NCBI GenBank assembly: GCA_946406115.1
Contig: OX291545.1
Coordinates: 14,522,001 to 14,586,000 of the forward strand
From: Apoda limacodes
Lineage: Eukaryota; Arthropoda; Insecta; Lepidoptera; Limacodidae
Direction of reading: 5' to 3'
Length of the DNA stretch: 64,000 bases
A model generated the notes under the pieces. The model saw nothing but the letters and a program-made list of their open reading frames with translations, ran no database searches and was not told the origin of the DNA. Made by a program: the position numbers and the translations under genes. Within the stretch, counting starts at the first letter, position 1. Every line of letters starts with the position of its first letter. Below, in pieces: positions 11,099 to 24,700 of this stretch.

Positions 11099-14000
11099 TT
11101 AGTATGGACTACTTGTCCCAGAAAAAGCAGGTAAGAGCACTGCAGTAAGGACGTCGTAAAGACGTGACGAAGCGTCCTAAAATCTGCCCAACCTAAATGG
11201 ACCCTCTCCTTTTCGGCTTCTTTATCGAAATAATTTTCCTTCAGGACGACTTCGTCCACTTTTCCAACTGGTCCTCTTCCCAACTTCTCCACTTTCTGAA
11301 CTCGTACTCCTACAATTAGCACCCACCACGGGTAATACCACGGGTAACTAGCGTTCCTAACTTGTCCATTTTATAATCCGTCCAAATTACTAATTAGTCC
11401 ACATTTTCAGTCGTTTTTTTCCTAATTTGTCCACTATTTAAACGACTCAGATAGTTTTCTTGTCTTTGAAAAACGTTTACCTTTATTATTGTCAGTGTCG
11501 TTTCAAGGGTTCTGCAAAGAAACCTTTATAAATTTTATTAAAATTTCAACTTGATACCTATTTTTCAGGAAAAGGTTCTTGACAGACAGCTGGACAAACG
11601 GACAGACGGACAACAAAGGGATCCTGGGTTTCTTTTTTCCGTTTGAGGGACAGAACCTTTAAAATAAAAAATAAAAGTGAAATTATAATAATTTTAATAA
11701 CAAAAGATTAAGGATTATGCTAAAACCAAACTTATTTTGGATCTTAACATAAAAATGAATGGGAGTGTTTTTATTAAATTGTGATAAAAAAACCTTTAAT
11801 TTAATATGAATATTTTTTTTCAGAAAATTTATGGATGATTTGTTTTCGTAGCTTTGAACATTGTTTGTCAAAATAAATATCTGCCGTTCTTCAGTTTTTT
11901 GGAAATGTATGAAATATGCCTGCATTATAAGGTGGTTAAAATGAATGGCCTCTCTTTTTAAAATGCTGCATATGTAATAAAAATTTGGGTGTCCTTTCCC
12001 AGAGAATTTCTGCTTTAATCTTCGATGGTATCCTTCTGCTGAATTGTTTGTTCTATGTTAATTTTGTGCACAACTTAGCATATTATGATCTTTTTTAACC
12101 ACTGCTCTTCGAAATATTTTCTACATTTTTACCAAGGAAGTAGACGGGTTAGGAAAGTGAATGAGCTGGGAACTGGATGAGTTAGGAAAGTGGAGGAGTT
12201 GGGTAAGGGGATGAAGTCGTCCTAAAGGATGATTTTTACCCAACTGCACTAAAATATTATCGTCAGAAAATTGTAGGTGTGAGATTTACTCGCTGTTTAA
12301 ATTTACTTATGCCATGTCCTTTCCAGTTATCAAGACTTAAAGACATTAGTGCGATTGTAAAGTGTTTCGAGGACATGATATCCTCCGTTTCACTCCTTTT
12401 TGTAGCTTGATAGGTTATGTTTGACTGTTTTGTAGAAATGATTTCGTTGTCGATTCACACACACATCTCAAACACCTCGACGTATTGCCAGTCAACTATT
12501 TCATACCACAGAGGATCTATCAAGAAAGGCAAGAAGATTTCCAATCTAGTTGTGATAACGACCCTCAAAATAGCTTATAGGCGTGGCCAGATCTGGCAAT
12601 AATTTTTCAGCTGGGTGTTAATCTACCATATTGAAAAATAGGTTCAGAATGTAATGTATCAAAATCAAGATCAGAAGTAGCTTCATGTCTACTATTTTTA
12701 CCATATAAATAAAAATAGATTAAAGTACCTACAATGCCATTTTTGCCGTATAAAAAAAAGATTTTGTACCAAGACTGCCCCCCCCCCCCCCTAGCCCAAA
12801 ACCTGGATACGCGCTTGTTTGGAGGCATCTGTAAAAATTGTTAACCAATAAGGAAAAAGACTATTTAGACAGGTGTTAAAAGCACTATTAGCATCTGAGT
12901 CACCTTTTATTAGTCCTAAGTAAAAAAAAAACTCGTGGCTGAAACAAAATAGAGTCAAAATCTGTATCATAAAGGGGGAAGATCTAGTTTCTGAAATCTT
13001 TTAACTAGTCTTGGGGGTTCTTTGCTGTTCCAGTGAGAGTTTAGGAACACCAACGCAAACAAAGTGCGTAGACGATTTAGAAGTGGATAAGAGGATAGTT
13101 GGAAAGATTTAAAAAGATATCTGTCACAAAGAAACTGTCTTCGCAAACCCAATGGGAGATCAATACACTCTACACGCGAAGCATTTAAAGAAGAGCATTT
13201 CATAGCTCCGGTAACATTATCAAATACTTTGCCCGGATCTATCTTATCCAGGGAAGCTTTGTTACAGGGTTCCAAACGGAAGGAACCATAATATAATATA
13301 AGTAGATGGCTTCAGATGATTGCATTGTACAGCAATTTTTTACAGAAGGGGTGTGAGCCCCACCATAATCCTGCGAGAACTGACACCTTTTTCACATTTG
13401 TCAGTAATGTAATTAAAATAAGTGGAACCTGAGAACTTTGGTTCTAAGATAACACATAAAAAACTTTATCTTATTTTTATAATGGTAAAATTTGATTATC
13501 ACATTTTATTTCAATTTGTGGAGTGGATCTTTTCCTAGAAATTACTTTACATTTAGGAATAGAGAGGGAAAGACCGTGATCATTAAGCCAAATATTAAGA
13601 TAGTGTAAAGCAGAATTTAGTTGCTGGGATATATTATGCAAACTGGTTGATGCAAGGTATAAAACTATATCATCTGCATATTGCAAAATATTACGGAAAG
13701 GAGAAACAGAATGTTCAAGGTCATATATACCTTATCTAAATAGCAGGGGACTTGAAACTGAACCTTGTGGTAGACCTTTCCATGTAACTCTAGAAGGATC
13801 ATCGTGCGAGTGAATGCTTTTATTTCTAGATATTAAGAGATTAAATACAAAATGTACCTGCCTCTCAGGGATGCTCAGCTGAAGCGTTTTGGATTCTGGA
13901 AGTTGAACATTATTATAAGCTGATGCAATATCCAGCAATACACCAACGAGATCCTCACTTCTAGATAATACAACCCGAATGTCAATACACATTACACTAA

Positions 14001-14991
14001 GTCTATCTTTAGTTCCCTTTCCCTTGCGGAAATCAAATTGACTATTAGCCAGAGTACTACTTGACTCCATTAGCCACTCTAAACGATTTTTTATTGAATG
14101 CTCCATCATTTTGCTAATACATGACGATAAACCAATATGCCTCTAGGAAGAAGCTTTAGAAGGATCCATACCTGGTTTAAGTAGAGGGATAATTGTTTGT
14201 GTTTTTCAGTCTTTTGGAATAATACCAGAAAGGTACATGTTATTAAGAATGTTTAAAAGAATTTGTTTACTATGACTACTAAGATGAATAATCACAGCTA
14301 TGATATAATTATATCAAATAAACGTAATATTTTGCCTTGCCTACTATTATGTTATTATAATTAGAGAACAAATAAGAATCAACAACTCCGTGAAATATTT
14401 CAAAAATAAACTTATACGAACACTTTTTGTGAATAAACATAGCTCAATTAATCTTCTGTATATTTGTTGATATCGGCTATAATCGTATCTATTTAAGCCC
14501 TTACCTCAAATCTTATGCTATATTGCGGGAAACTATTTCACAGTATTTTTGTATTGTACCCTGCATTCACCTTAATTTCTCTTTAAAACCTTAGGCTGGC
14601 ACCAACCTCGACAATTTTTTGGCATAACTATTTGCTATAGATATTTTAAAAGCTAAAACTTTTATTTCTGCCTTTTTAGTCATTTATTGAATAAATCTCA
14701 GATTAAGGGTGGTTTAATTTTTTTTAAATTACTTTTTATTTCTTCATTTTCTTAATTTCAGTTGTAATTAATTTTTTTTTTTTTTATAATTGCAAGTTTT
14801 CTAATTACGCTGTTAAGTCAACGACATGTTTTCCTAGTGACTGCACACACTTAACTCGCTATCTCAAAACTACTGAACTACAGAACAATTTTGATAAAAC
14901 TTGCACTGTTCCCTAAGTGGGACTGTACCGAGTCCAACTAAAAAATAATTTTCCCAAACTGACTTTGTGATATTCACGGACAAACATACAT

Positions 14992-15010
14992 TTATACATA
15001 CATACATACA
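14992..15010. repeat. Short (CATA)n microsatellite
   Basis: A run of CATA units after an ATTTATACATACATAC lead-in. No functional signal. Confidence 0.6.
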
Positions 15011-15268
15011 CTCTATATTTGAGTAAACATCCTGACTGATTTAACAACACAAAGCCCAAGCTATTGGGTACCTACCTACTAATAGAGATTTGAAATATTC
15101 CTCAAAAGTTCCTTTTATACCGTAAACAAGCACTAAGAAAGAATTTGCAAATAATGAAATAACAATCAGCCTGTGCTTTCTTGTTAAAAACACAGCTTTT
15201 TTTGTAAAAAACCCACGTATATAGCCTAGTGCAACATAAAAGAAATAAAACCGACAGTGATAGTAAAC

Positions 15269-15276
15269 TATCGATA
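15269..15276 (+). promoter_or_regulatory. DRE-like TATCGATA site upstream of the ICE1-like gene
   Basis: TATCGATA lies 193 bp before the start codon, inside the longer palindrome AACTATCGATAGTT. In Drosophila this octamer is the DREF binding site of many housekeeping promoters. Its place just upstream of the first coding exon, with no TATA box seen, suggests a housekeeping-type promoter. This is inference by motif and position. Confidence 0.45.
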
Positions 15277-15381
15277 GTTCCCGATAGATAGCGTATTTAT
15301 TAGAATTTATTCCGTCGATAGTCACGTCACTATTCAAAAAGTAAAAAAAAAACTGTTTGTTTGTGGCAGGCGTGAGAATTT

Positions 15382-15472
15382 ATGGAATTTTTATAAATTA
15401 TGCCGATATTCAACATGTTTGACGATATTTGATTTTATTAAGAATCATACTATGCACTTGTTTCAAACATGA
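15382..15472 (+). promoter_or_regulatory. Three short upstream ORFs in the presumed ICE1 leader
   Basis: Short ORFs lie at 15382-15396 (4 codons plus stop), 15400-15432 (10 codons) and 15452-15472 (6 codons). The stop of the last overlaps the main start codon as ATGA. If the transcript starts upstream of them, they would reduce or gate translation of the main frame. The transcription start is not known. Confidence 0.4.
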
Positions 15473-18400
15473 GTTCAAGTTTTAATGTGACCGATTTTGA
15501 TTTGAGTTTTATTAGTCAACCTTCCTTCGATACTGGAGTAAGTTTTAGGTTATACCTACATTTGTTAAGATTTTACTTAATCTGATATATTTTGGTTGAA
15601 TCTGTTTATTTTACCTATGTAATTATGATGAATAATGTCCTAAAATTCAGATTGACTACATAACAAGTCGCTTGCTTGTTAATAATAATTCCTTAGGCGG
15701 CAAAACTATACTCGAGAGCCTATTTAGTTAAGCATTGAATTTTTAAGGGTTTGTTCGTTTTGGTATAAAAATTTTTAACGTTTGATACTTTTCACAATTT
15801 TGATAACGCAAGTTTTGTCACCGATTCCTTGCAATTGGGTCGCTCTGAGGGTTAGTTCATTTTTGTATAAATTCTTTTAACACATTTGATAAGGCTAGTT
15901 TTGCCATCGACATCTTACGTTGGGGTAGCTATTATTGGTCACAAAAACAAATGGTTGACTTACACACACTAATAATAGCACATAGATATATAGTACGTAG
16001 ATATATAGCACATAGATATATAGTACTGATAATAGAGTATACAATTTAAGATTTACACCAAAACACCATGCTAAAGTTAAATTTTTCGTTCACTGGAAAA
16101 GCATGTAAATCAAATTTTGAAAGTTTAATCTTTCTGACATTTCTTCTGATGATTACAGTTAACCCAAAGTTTTCTGTAAACACGTACATGAAAAGATCAT
16201 ACAGCTAAATTAAAGAAGGCAAAAGTTAAACTATTGAATTTGATAATTGCACATAATATTTTAATGCTTGTAAGGTTGCTAAAGTTTGTAAGGGAAACAG
16301 TATATGTTTAGGTATAAAATATTAGGTTTGAAATTCATAGGTCTCTGTATTATGCATGTAGTCAAACCTGAGGATTGACTACTCAAAGCTCGATTCCTAC
16401 TTGTTCAACAAAAAATGTTCTAATTACAATATAATACTGTTTCAAGTTTTAAAGTTGTTTCAATTAGAATAAGATAACACAACCTAACCTATCTCAAATG
16501 TATGTACTTTTATATTGAATTCAAGTTTGCAGGAACCAGGTTTTGACTTGTCCAACCTCAGGTTTGACAGATTTTGCCTTTTGCCCCTATAGTCAAAGAT
16601 ATGAATTAGGGTGTCTCATTTTTAACTTTATTATGCATATGGGTGTGTTCACATACAAATTACGCTAGGTTATGAGTGCATGGTTGACACACACTTATTG
16701 TTCATATACAATTGATTGCAATATAAACATGGTTTGTTTAACCCCTCACACGCGCTAATCCCATTACGGGTTTAGGCATATGAAGCACCTCATTCACTTA
16801 TTAACTGGACGCGCAATGAGTTATTTTAGATAGAATATCAGTCAAACAAAATAGATTAAATCCTTAGTAAGCCAAACAGGACATTGAAAATATGGTTGAA
16901 TCTGCTGTCAAATTGACAATACCTTGCACTTGCTGTGTTGCTTTCTGAAATTCCTTATGTCAAAATGTCTGTCAATGTAGATACTATTAAAAAAAAATTG
17001 TAACTTGAAATTAAATTAACAAACAGCACAAGACAGGGATATTAAAAATAGGCTTAAAAATATTTAATACTGTACACATAGTTGACTTCAAAAGAATTGC
17101 CATATCAAGATTAAGATAAAGTAGTTTTTTTAGAGAAACAGAAAGGCGATGAAAAAAAGTATAGGAAGAAAATATAAAACTGACTCCAAGTACTTCATCA
17201 CATAGTTTTCTACGAAAAAAACTTAAACATAAAACTAATATGATAAATTGTCTACAGCGTTATTACCTATAGCTAAGTCATGATTTAGTATATTTTTACC
17301 TAATACCTATAAGATGTTTTTAACAACCATCACATCAAAAAAAAAAACCAAATTTCTTTTGTATTGAGAAACTTTGAGGCCCAGTCGGCATAGGTTAGAA
17401 TCATAGTACATAATTGAAATTTGGTATAAAAGTATGATAGTTCTAAAAAAGTTAGGGGGTTTGCATAAGCCAATTTGAAAGTTTTGGTCATATAAGGGAC
17501 ACCCTAATATATATAAATATGTTATTACATATGTGTTTCCTCAGAAGGGTGTAACCAGTGGCTTGCTACATCCCTACATCTCAATGTGGGGACAGCCTCT
17601 TTACTCCAACCACTTATGTCATAATATGGTTACAACATAGGTGCTCCTTATGGTACTTGTGATGTCTTATATTTTTTTCTTTTATATTTTCAGGTGCACA
17701 CATATACAGAGAAACATGTGAATATACAAAGGTTAAAGAGAAAAATAATAAGTATCAAGTAAGTATCAAATTGCTATTATTTGCCCTACCTATTATTACA
17801 TCCTACAAAGTAATGAATTTCTATAATAAGGCTAATACTTATGGACAGCTCCTTTATCTTATATTGTCTCACCATAATGGAAATTGTTTCAAATTTGAAA
17901 CTAACTTCTATTTCCATAGGAGTCAGAGAATGTGGGAGTAGGTTTTAATGTAGTATACTATATCAGCAGAGCTGAGGGTATTGGCTGGTTAAGCATAAGG
18001 CAGTGGATTAATGAACCAAAATCTAGCAAGAGTACAATATACGAGAGGTGGTCTAAACAGCTGCAGACAGGGGGCATTTTTTTTTCTAAATTATTAAAAT
18101 GTCAGCTACATTGCATCCTTTACTTTTATCATCATCTTCACCTTATCATTGAGCTAAAATTATTATCCTCATAATTCTTTCTCCTGAAGAATTGAAAATA
18201 AATAAAAATTGTTGGGAGCTAGGCTGGGGTGAGTAAATCAGCGGAGTTTGTGTATAACATCCATTGCAACTTTGCCCTTGTATACTGACATGTTGTCTTG
18301 CAAAGGCAATACACCCTTTGTTAGTTTTTCACATCTCTTTTTCTTTGACAGCTTTCTTCAGTCTTCTAATGGCTCAAAGTGATGAACCCAAGTTTAACCC

Positions 18401-18643
18401 AACACAACTAATTAACTTCAAAAACGCCACAACTCGTTTTTGCTTTATGGTGGCGTAAGAATTCTCGGCACCTTTATTGTCGTAAAGAAATTTGTTTTCT
18501 CTTCAGGCAAGCATCTACAGTATTAGTTTTTAAACTTTTTCGACGATATTCGACGTGGTAGCCTTAACTGGCCATCCTGGGTGGTTTTTGTCTTCAATCG
18601 AGACTCGACGTTGTTTAAAAATACCGTGCTACTTGTATATCAT

Positions 18644-18705
<62 letters not shown>

Positions 18706-21700
18706 CAGGGCCAAGTATTTCCATAAACACATCCCAAGTAGCAATGACTAGCCTTAAAAAGGAATTGTAGATATCTTGAAGACAAATTAACGAATCCGGG
18801 CTTTTGTCTTGGCTATAACTATTATGTCCCTTAGGATATCCTCTAGATACACTCCAAGACAATGTGAAGTAAAAATAGGCACAGATTTACAGAGAATATT
18901 AGGAGTCACTTCAAACTACTTTGTAGATAAACTACAGTCGCACTTAGGAGAGACTAGTATTAACAAATTCTTAAGACAGTCTTCAAGATATCCTGAAGGT
19001 TGACTTCATCCATAGCAACAGTTTTCAAGATATGTACAATACTTAGTTAAGGCTTAGAAAGGGCACTAGTCCAGATTCAAATAAAATTTAATACTTGTTT
19101 GCTTTTATGTAGTTATTGTTAAGCAAAATAGCAAAATAAAATGATTATTACTAATATGGCGAACAAATTTGTAACTAATTTATTGTTATCAAAAACAGGA
19201 TGAATTATGTTGTTTGAGCCTGTAGAATTGAAACGCACGCTTGATTCTCGTTTAAAATTGACATAATTTTACATAACAGACGGGCCCTATAAATTCCGCA
19301 AAATAAATATAAAAAACCAATTAAAAAACCCTGAAATTTAAAGTTGTAAATGTTAAATTTGCTATTAAATAAATTGAAACCACTTAATTTTTACTTTTTA
19401 TGTTATTTATCTAATTTAAAAGTTTATTATTATAATTTTAGTACCAGTCTAAGCAATTTTGTTGGTTTTAAAAATCGGCATAATATTTATATCAGTATCA
19501 TAAATGATGTAAAATGATGTTAAATCATATTTCTCCTAACAAAGTAAGACTTTAGACAATATAGATTTTTTAAGGTTAGTTCAGAAAAAGTTAAAGCAAC
19601 AAGAATTTATGTATGATTATTTAAGACAAGATATCCTAAAGTTGACCTTCAAATAGATTTGATCTATTACTACTTAAGACAATTTAGGTAGTACACACTC
19701 TTTATTTATTTACTTAATATTAAATTGCCGTAAATTTTATAATAATTGTATTGTTTGTGCCAGAAAGGTTTATGCAACAAGTAAGTTCACAAAACTTGAA
19801 TAAACTACTACGTAGTGAACTAAAGATACGTTACGTCGACCTAAAATGGGCTACATCTCCGTTAGTATTGGTCGTAGACTATTAGTTATTTGTGGCAATG
19901 ATAGATTTCATCAAGATCTTAATTACCGGTGAAAGCTGCCAAACTAGAAGACGTCCAATAGTGACGGAGATATAGCCCTTTTTAGTTTGACAGCTGTTAT
20001 CAGTAATCAAGGTATTGATGAGATCTATCAATTCCACAAATAAACTACTAGTCTACGACCAATAGTTACGGAGTTCTGACCCTTTTTAGTTTGACACCTA
20101 TCGTCCTAAATTAAGAACATGATAAGATCTATTAATCTTCTAAATAAACTACTACAGTCAACTATCTACAGTCAATAGTTTTAGAGAAGCCTCTTTTTTT
20201 AAAGTAGGTTCAAAAGGTTTTATTTAAGTATCTGTCATTGGTCAATGTGTGACAGAATTTTTTTTACATTCACGATTTACTTCGGCCTACCCCCAGCAAT
20301 TTAAAATGTGTAAACTGGTCGGTGGACCACGAGTGAGTTGCACTCTAACTTGCCAAATTTGAGTATCTGCGTAGGATTTCTATAACAACTTTTTAATTAT
20401 ACTAATAAGCTTTCCTATAGTTAGTCTATGTGTAATTCGATTAGATTTATTCCTGCGGGAGCTTGTGAATTTTCAGGGACAAAAAGGGATACCCTACGTC
20501 CTTCTCCATCTCTAACTATCTCTATGCCTTTCAGCTCAACTGGTTGCTTCCATTGCACCATTTAAAAACTACCAACAAACTTACTTTTCTATGTATAATA
20601 TTCGTAGATGGACATGGATTATGTTATAACAACTTACACATTTCTATACTTACTCTTAATGAAAGCTCTAGCGGAAGAATCGCATATAAATGACCTGAGT
20701 TTCACCTCAATCTTTAAAATTATTAATTTCAATACCATTTTGTAGAATTTCTTTAATTTCGGTTAAAAAAGGTTTTAAAAATGTATTTACTTCAGGTTTT
20801 CCTACACTGCAGTAAATTCCTATAACCATCACAGGAACTGTAGTTCTTTCGTGAATATTACATAAAATAGGCCAAAATTTTTGCTGAATTAAAAATTAGA
20901 CTGATAGATGAGATCAATTAAATCAAATGGTAAATGTTGATAAGTTTTGAATTTTTTAATATGACAGAACATTATTTTAAATTTTTTTAATTACGAATTA
21001 GACTGATATATGTGATCAATTATATCAAATGGAAATTATCAACAACAAACAATATATATAACATACTACATTTGGCTGGTCTATATAAAAAGTAAAGAGT
21101 GGGGTAGTACTTAACTTTTTTATAATTATTGGTTGGGGTTTTCAAATTTGACATATATATAAATATATATATATATAGTATAAAGTAAAAGTAAAAAAAG
21201 TATATAAAGAGTTCCTAATTAGTGTATTATAAAAAAGTAGGTATATCTCCCTCCCTTCTTCATCATTCTGCAGACTTTATGACCTCCCCTCGTATGTTAC
21301 TGCCCACACAGCATGTTAATTTGGCCAGCTTGTTATAAGTAAACTTAGCAATACCTACCATTTCTAGAAAACACATACTATTAATTTAGCAGTAGTCAAA
21401 AGCTCAAAAAATTTTCATATCTAAATTAAAAGAAAATTCCTCAGAATCTGTAAGTTTAAAATATACATGATAAGAATGTTCTTATTAGTGTTACAGATTA
21501 AATATTCATGTTATTCATACATTGTTGGTCATGGTGTTTGATGTTGACAACTCTAGACAGTTTGACTGGGTGGATTGCTCCTGAATAGGAGGCATAGGCT
21601 ATTTTGTATGATGTATGAATGCTATGCTATTTTTTTTTTATTTCTGTTGGCTATTTGAATAGACCAATAAGACCATTAATTGAATATTTTTTTTAGTATT

Positions 21701-24700
21701 TTAGTTACACAGAATAAGGAAAAACAGATATTAATTGAACAGATGCAGAAGACCCTTCTAGCATCGAAGGAAGAATGTAAACAAATCTGTTTGGAATATA
21801 GTCTGGCTGCAGAGAAATGTTCAGACTTGGAAAATGTAAGTTAATTTTTGTGAAATTGAACTCTAATTTAAGTGTTTGTGCTTCATTTTTAATCTCTATG
21901 GCGCACAATCCCTTGCAATAACAAAATCTAGGGCATAGTGTGTAATATCTTGTTTCCTCGCTCGAATGCTATTACCTTGCTTCGTATCTTTATTTCTAAC
22001 CTATGACAAAATGGTTAATGATGAGATATACAGATGTTATTGATAGAATTACTTTGCGGAAATTCATTATTAGGATAAAATGTTATTTATTACCTTGCAA
22101 ATCTGCTAAAAATAATTCAGTATCATTTGGTGAAGGTATAGCGCACTAACAACTTGCGTTTACTGAAGATGCCTCGTGTTGAGCCAAAACACGTGTCGAG
22201 TTTTGCTAGCAATTTAGTGGTGTAATGTTATATATATAGTTACAGGTATGGTTTTTTTTTTCATTTACTGTGAAAAAACTTTTGGGCTTGCCTCTTCTGA
22301 AACCACTGCAGGCACGCCACTGCGCAATGTCCCATAATGCTGCCTTGACAATAAACCTTAACACCATTAGGATATTTGATTAAATGTTACAAGTTGCTTG
22401 ACCTTGAAACTCCCAGAACCCTACTTGAGTCCTAAGCAATAACTTGGACTTTTGTAAATGCCCCAAAAAGGCCTTCCTTTACCAAAAATATGCCAACTTT
22501 TGTTAGTGAGAATTCACCCAAGTTTTTAGTACAATGTCATTCCCACAAAAGTTTGTAAACAAGTGAGATACAATAGCTCAGCACTTTGAGCTTCGCTACT
22601 ATAGCACATGTTTAAATCTCCTGTTTTTTACGAACATATATAAATGCTACAAATATGCTGTTCTATAAACTAGTTGACTGTAGACACTGACCGTTTCTTG
22701 GGCCAACCATCCCATGACGCTCTGCGTTGATAACCACAGCTGCTTATAAAAAGTTTAACTTTTACGCTACCGCGTGAAGCACAATCCGTGTAGATGCGGT
22801 ACGTCGAGACATGTCCCCGTGAGGACTTATGATACGTTATTTTTCGTAACTCTTAGAGGTTGAGAGTTCAGTTTTTCCTAACTATGCTTTTTTAAAACAA
22901 TGGCACTGTCTGGCCTACTATAAAAACCACTTAGGTTGATGCTTGGCTCGGAGCACACCAAATGTAACCACTATATTACCGAATTGGTATTCTACGTAAG
23001 TCACGAGGACCTAATCTTCTATGAAGCATCGCCAAAACCAACGAGAGAATATGATGCTGAACCAACTAACGCTTAGCACCTAGGTGTCCTCAACCGGTTA
23101 AGTTTATGTAGGTCCTTGCTTTTCTTTATCTCAGAATATGGCAGCAAGAACTTGAACTTTCAGATCAGATGGGTGTATTAAACATAGGGATAGTCATAGT
23201 AGTTAATAAAAATTTCTGGGCTACAACCATGTGTCCAGCTACTATTTCGCCTCTTCCTAGTGAAATGGGATTTAGATACTCACAAAAGGAACAGTTCCTA
23301 TGAGTTTGAATACCATCATAAAAACCGTGTTTCATTGCTTTAATAAACAGCGGGTGAATCCAATGAGTTAAAATCTAAATTTTGCTACAAATGGGCTTGG
23401 ATAAAAACTATTTCTTATAGTGTACAAATTATAGACCTTCTATGCATAAAATTTGTAACAGATTACATGCATATCATTCTAAATGTCAAATACCAACCCT
23501 AGAACCCATCAAGAACTAATGATGTCAGCAAGGCAAAGATCTCTCCACACTACTATTTGCTTCAAATTAATAATATTAATGGTGTCTTTCAGAGCCTCCA
23601 GTTATTGCAGAGTACTAATGAAGATCTCAACAATAAGTTCGTCGAATCAGAAAACTACCATGGCGCCCTTCAGTCACATACAAACCAGTTGCAGGTAGTT
23701 TAGTTTTGTATTTTAAATAAATTATGTAGTTAGAATAGAATCAAAGTTTAAGAATTTTTGAGCCTATTACTAGTGAGTGAATATATGTGTGGGCTATAAA
23801 ATAGTTCATTGAGTGTTAAGAGTGGTAAGGAGATAATTACTAAGGAGATGCTATTTAGGATCCTAAGGCCGAAGGTGAAATAAGTACACCGTTATAGTTA
23901 CAATAACAAACAATAGTATTGATAAAATCCTTTTACTGCAGTTAAAAAATAATCATATTCATTAATTTTCCGTCAGCATTCATCACTTGGAATTTCTCGG
24001 GGGATGTTGTGTCACTACTGTGTCTGTAGTCTAGTACGTCTACATTAAGATTTTCTAAAGCTTTTATCTGCCTCGTTGTCTGTCTTACAAAGGATTGTAT
24101 AATTATAGCAGTGTATGTTTTTGTATTTCAGCATATTCATCTAGTTTCTATGCTACTACTCCAATGAAACTGAGACTATAATAAAAAAAATCATCATTAA
24201 AGCATTTGTTTGATTTGTATTATAAAATTCAATACAACATTCAAACACTGGTGCAGATGTAATATTAGTATTAAGTAATTTAATGTGGGTCATAAAGCTA
24301 CTATTTGTGAACTCATTACAGAGAATTTACGGCAAGTGTGTAGTAAAAAAATTAAATCGAAAGTCTTTAGTATCGATGAGCAAAAACTTATTTCAACAGT
24401 TAATTTTACATGTTTAAAAAGTGAAGATAAATGTAACGTTGTGTATGGTATAACTTAGGAAGTCAAGTTTTAGTTTATAAACTTCAATTGTGCCAATCTG
24501 CGTCAAGTTATTGTTATTGGCCTGTGCTGCAATTTTGCATACACCCTTTGGTTCATGAGACAATGCAATATAATATTATAAAATAATGTAATATTATAAA
24601 AAAAATTATTGTCTGTCTTTTCGCCCGTCTGTTTTCCTTAATTCTTTGTAGTAAATTTTGAACAAATTCTCGATACCGTATCGTGGTGTAATTGTAATAT

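Larger units (their letters stand above)
10185..12817. mobile_element. Non-autonomous hAT transposon inserted in the LINE
   Basis: The ends CATGGGCGTAGCCAG (10185-10199) and, inverted, CAAGCGCGTATCCAG (12817-12803) form imperfect terminal repeats. TTTGGAGG flanks both sides (10177-10184 and 12818-12825), the 8-bp duplication expected of hAT. Removing the element and one TSD restores the LINE reading across the junction (FTDAS joined to K). No transposase is recognisable inside. The interior holds another MITE (10415-10821), a dispersed repeat near 10930-11100 and a poly-C run near 12778-12791. Confidence 0.75.
9500..14330 (-). mobile_element. RNase H-bearing LINE, decayed and split by a hAT insertion
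   Basis: Minus-strand order: RT (14109-13732 with GKGTKDRL, LDIASAYNNV and GLPQGSVSSPLLF; 13686-13477 starting MQYADDIVLY, the catalytic YADD), then the post-RT part (13275-12967, ECIDLPLGLRRQFLCDRYLFK), then FTDAS at about 12840 where RNase H begins. The reading resumes at 10187 with DASKLSKESAVGSAVLIPKYK and continues to the RNase H motif WVPAHSGMESN near 9920, then a tail to about 9530. The 2.6 kb gap is a hAT element with an 8-bp target duplication. Frameshifts and stops show the LINE is inactive. The gene order fits the I/R1/Jockey superclade. Confidence 0.75.
4580..15240. other. Repeat-rich intergenic gap without host genes
   Basis: About 10.7 kb in which the only coding-like stretches are transposon relics (LINE fragments at 6060-6290, 7030-8255 and 9500-14330) and the nested hAT and MITE described separately. 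A motif AAGAAGCATCCCC near 5330 and 6930 occurs inverted near 8540, and TTCAATACAAT.ACATCAATAATTC occurs near 5468 and 8372, so 5280-8560 may itself be an old composite element. Any promoter and 5' exon of the BTBD gene should lie near the 4.6-5 kb end, but I cannot locate them. Confidence 0.6.

Noticed and set aside
11053..11322. 89-codon minus-strand ORF inside the hAT element
   Set aside because: Low-complexity, charged sequence within transposon debris; no transposase motif.
17932..18174. 80-codon plus-strand ORF in ICE1 intron 2
   Set aside because: Looked like a possible extra exon, but no conserved motif and exons 2 and 3 join in phase without it.
18555..18862. Two ORFs rich in Tyr-Ile on opposite strands
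   Set aside because: They are translations of the (TA)n microsatellite.
22740..22850. GC-richer patch with hairpin potential, considered as a ribozyme or tRNA
   Set aside because: No hammerhead core, no A/B box and no cloverleaf could be formed.
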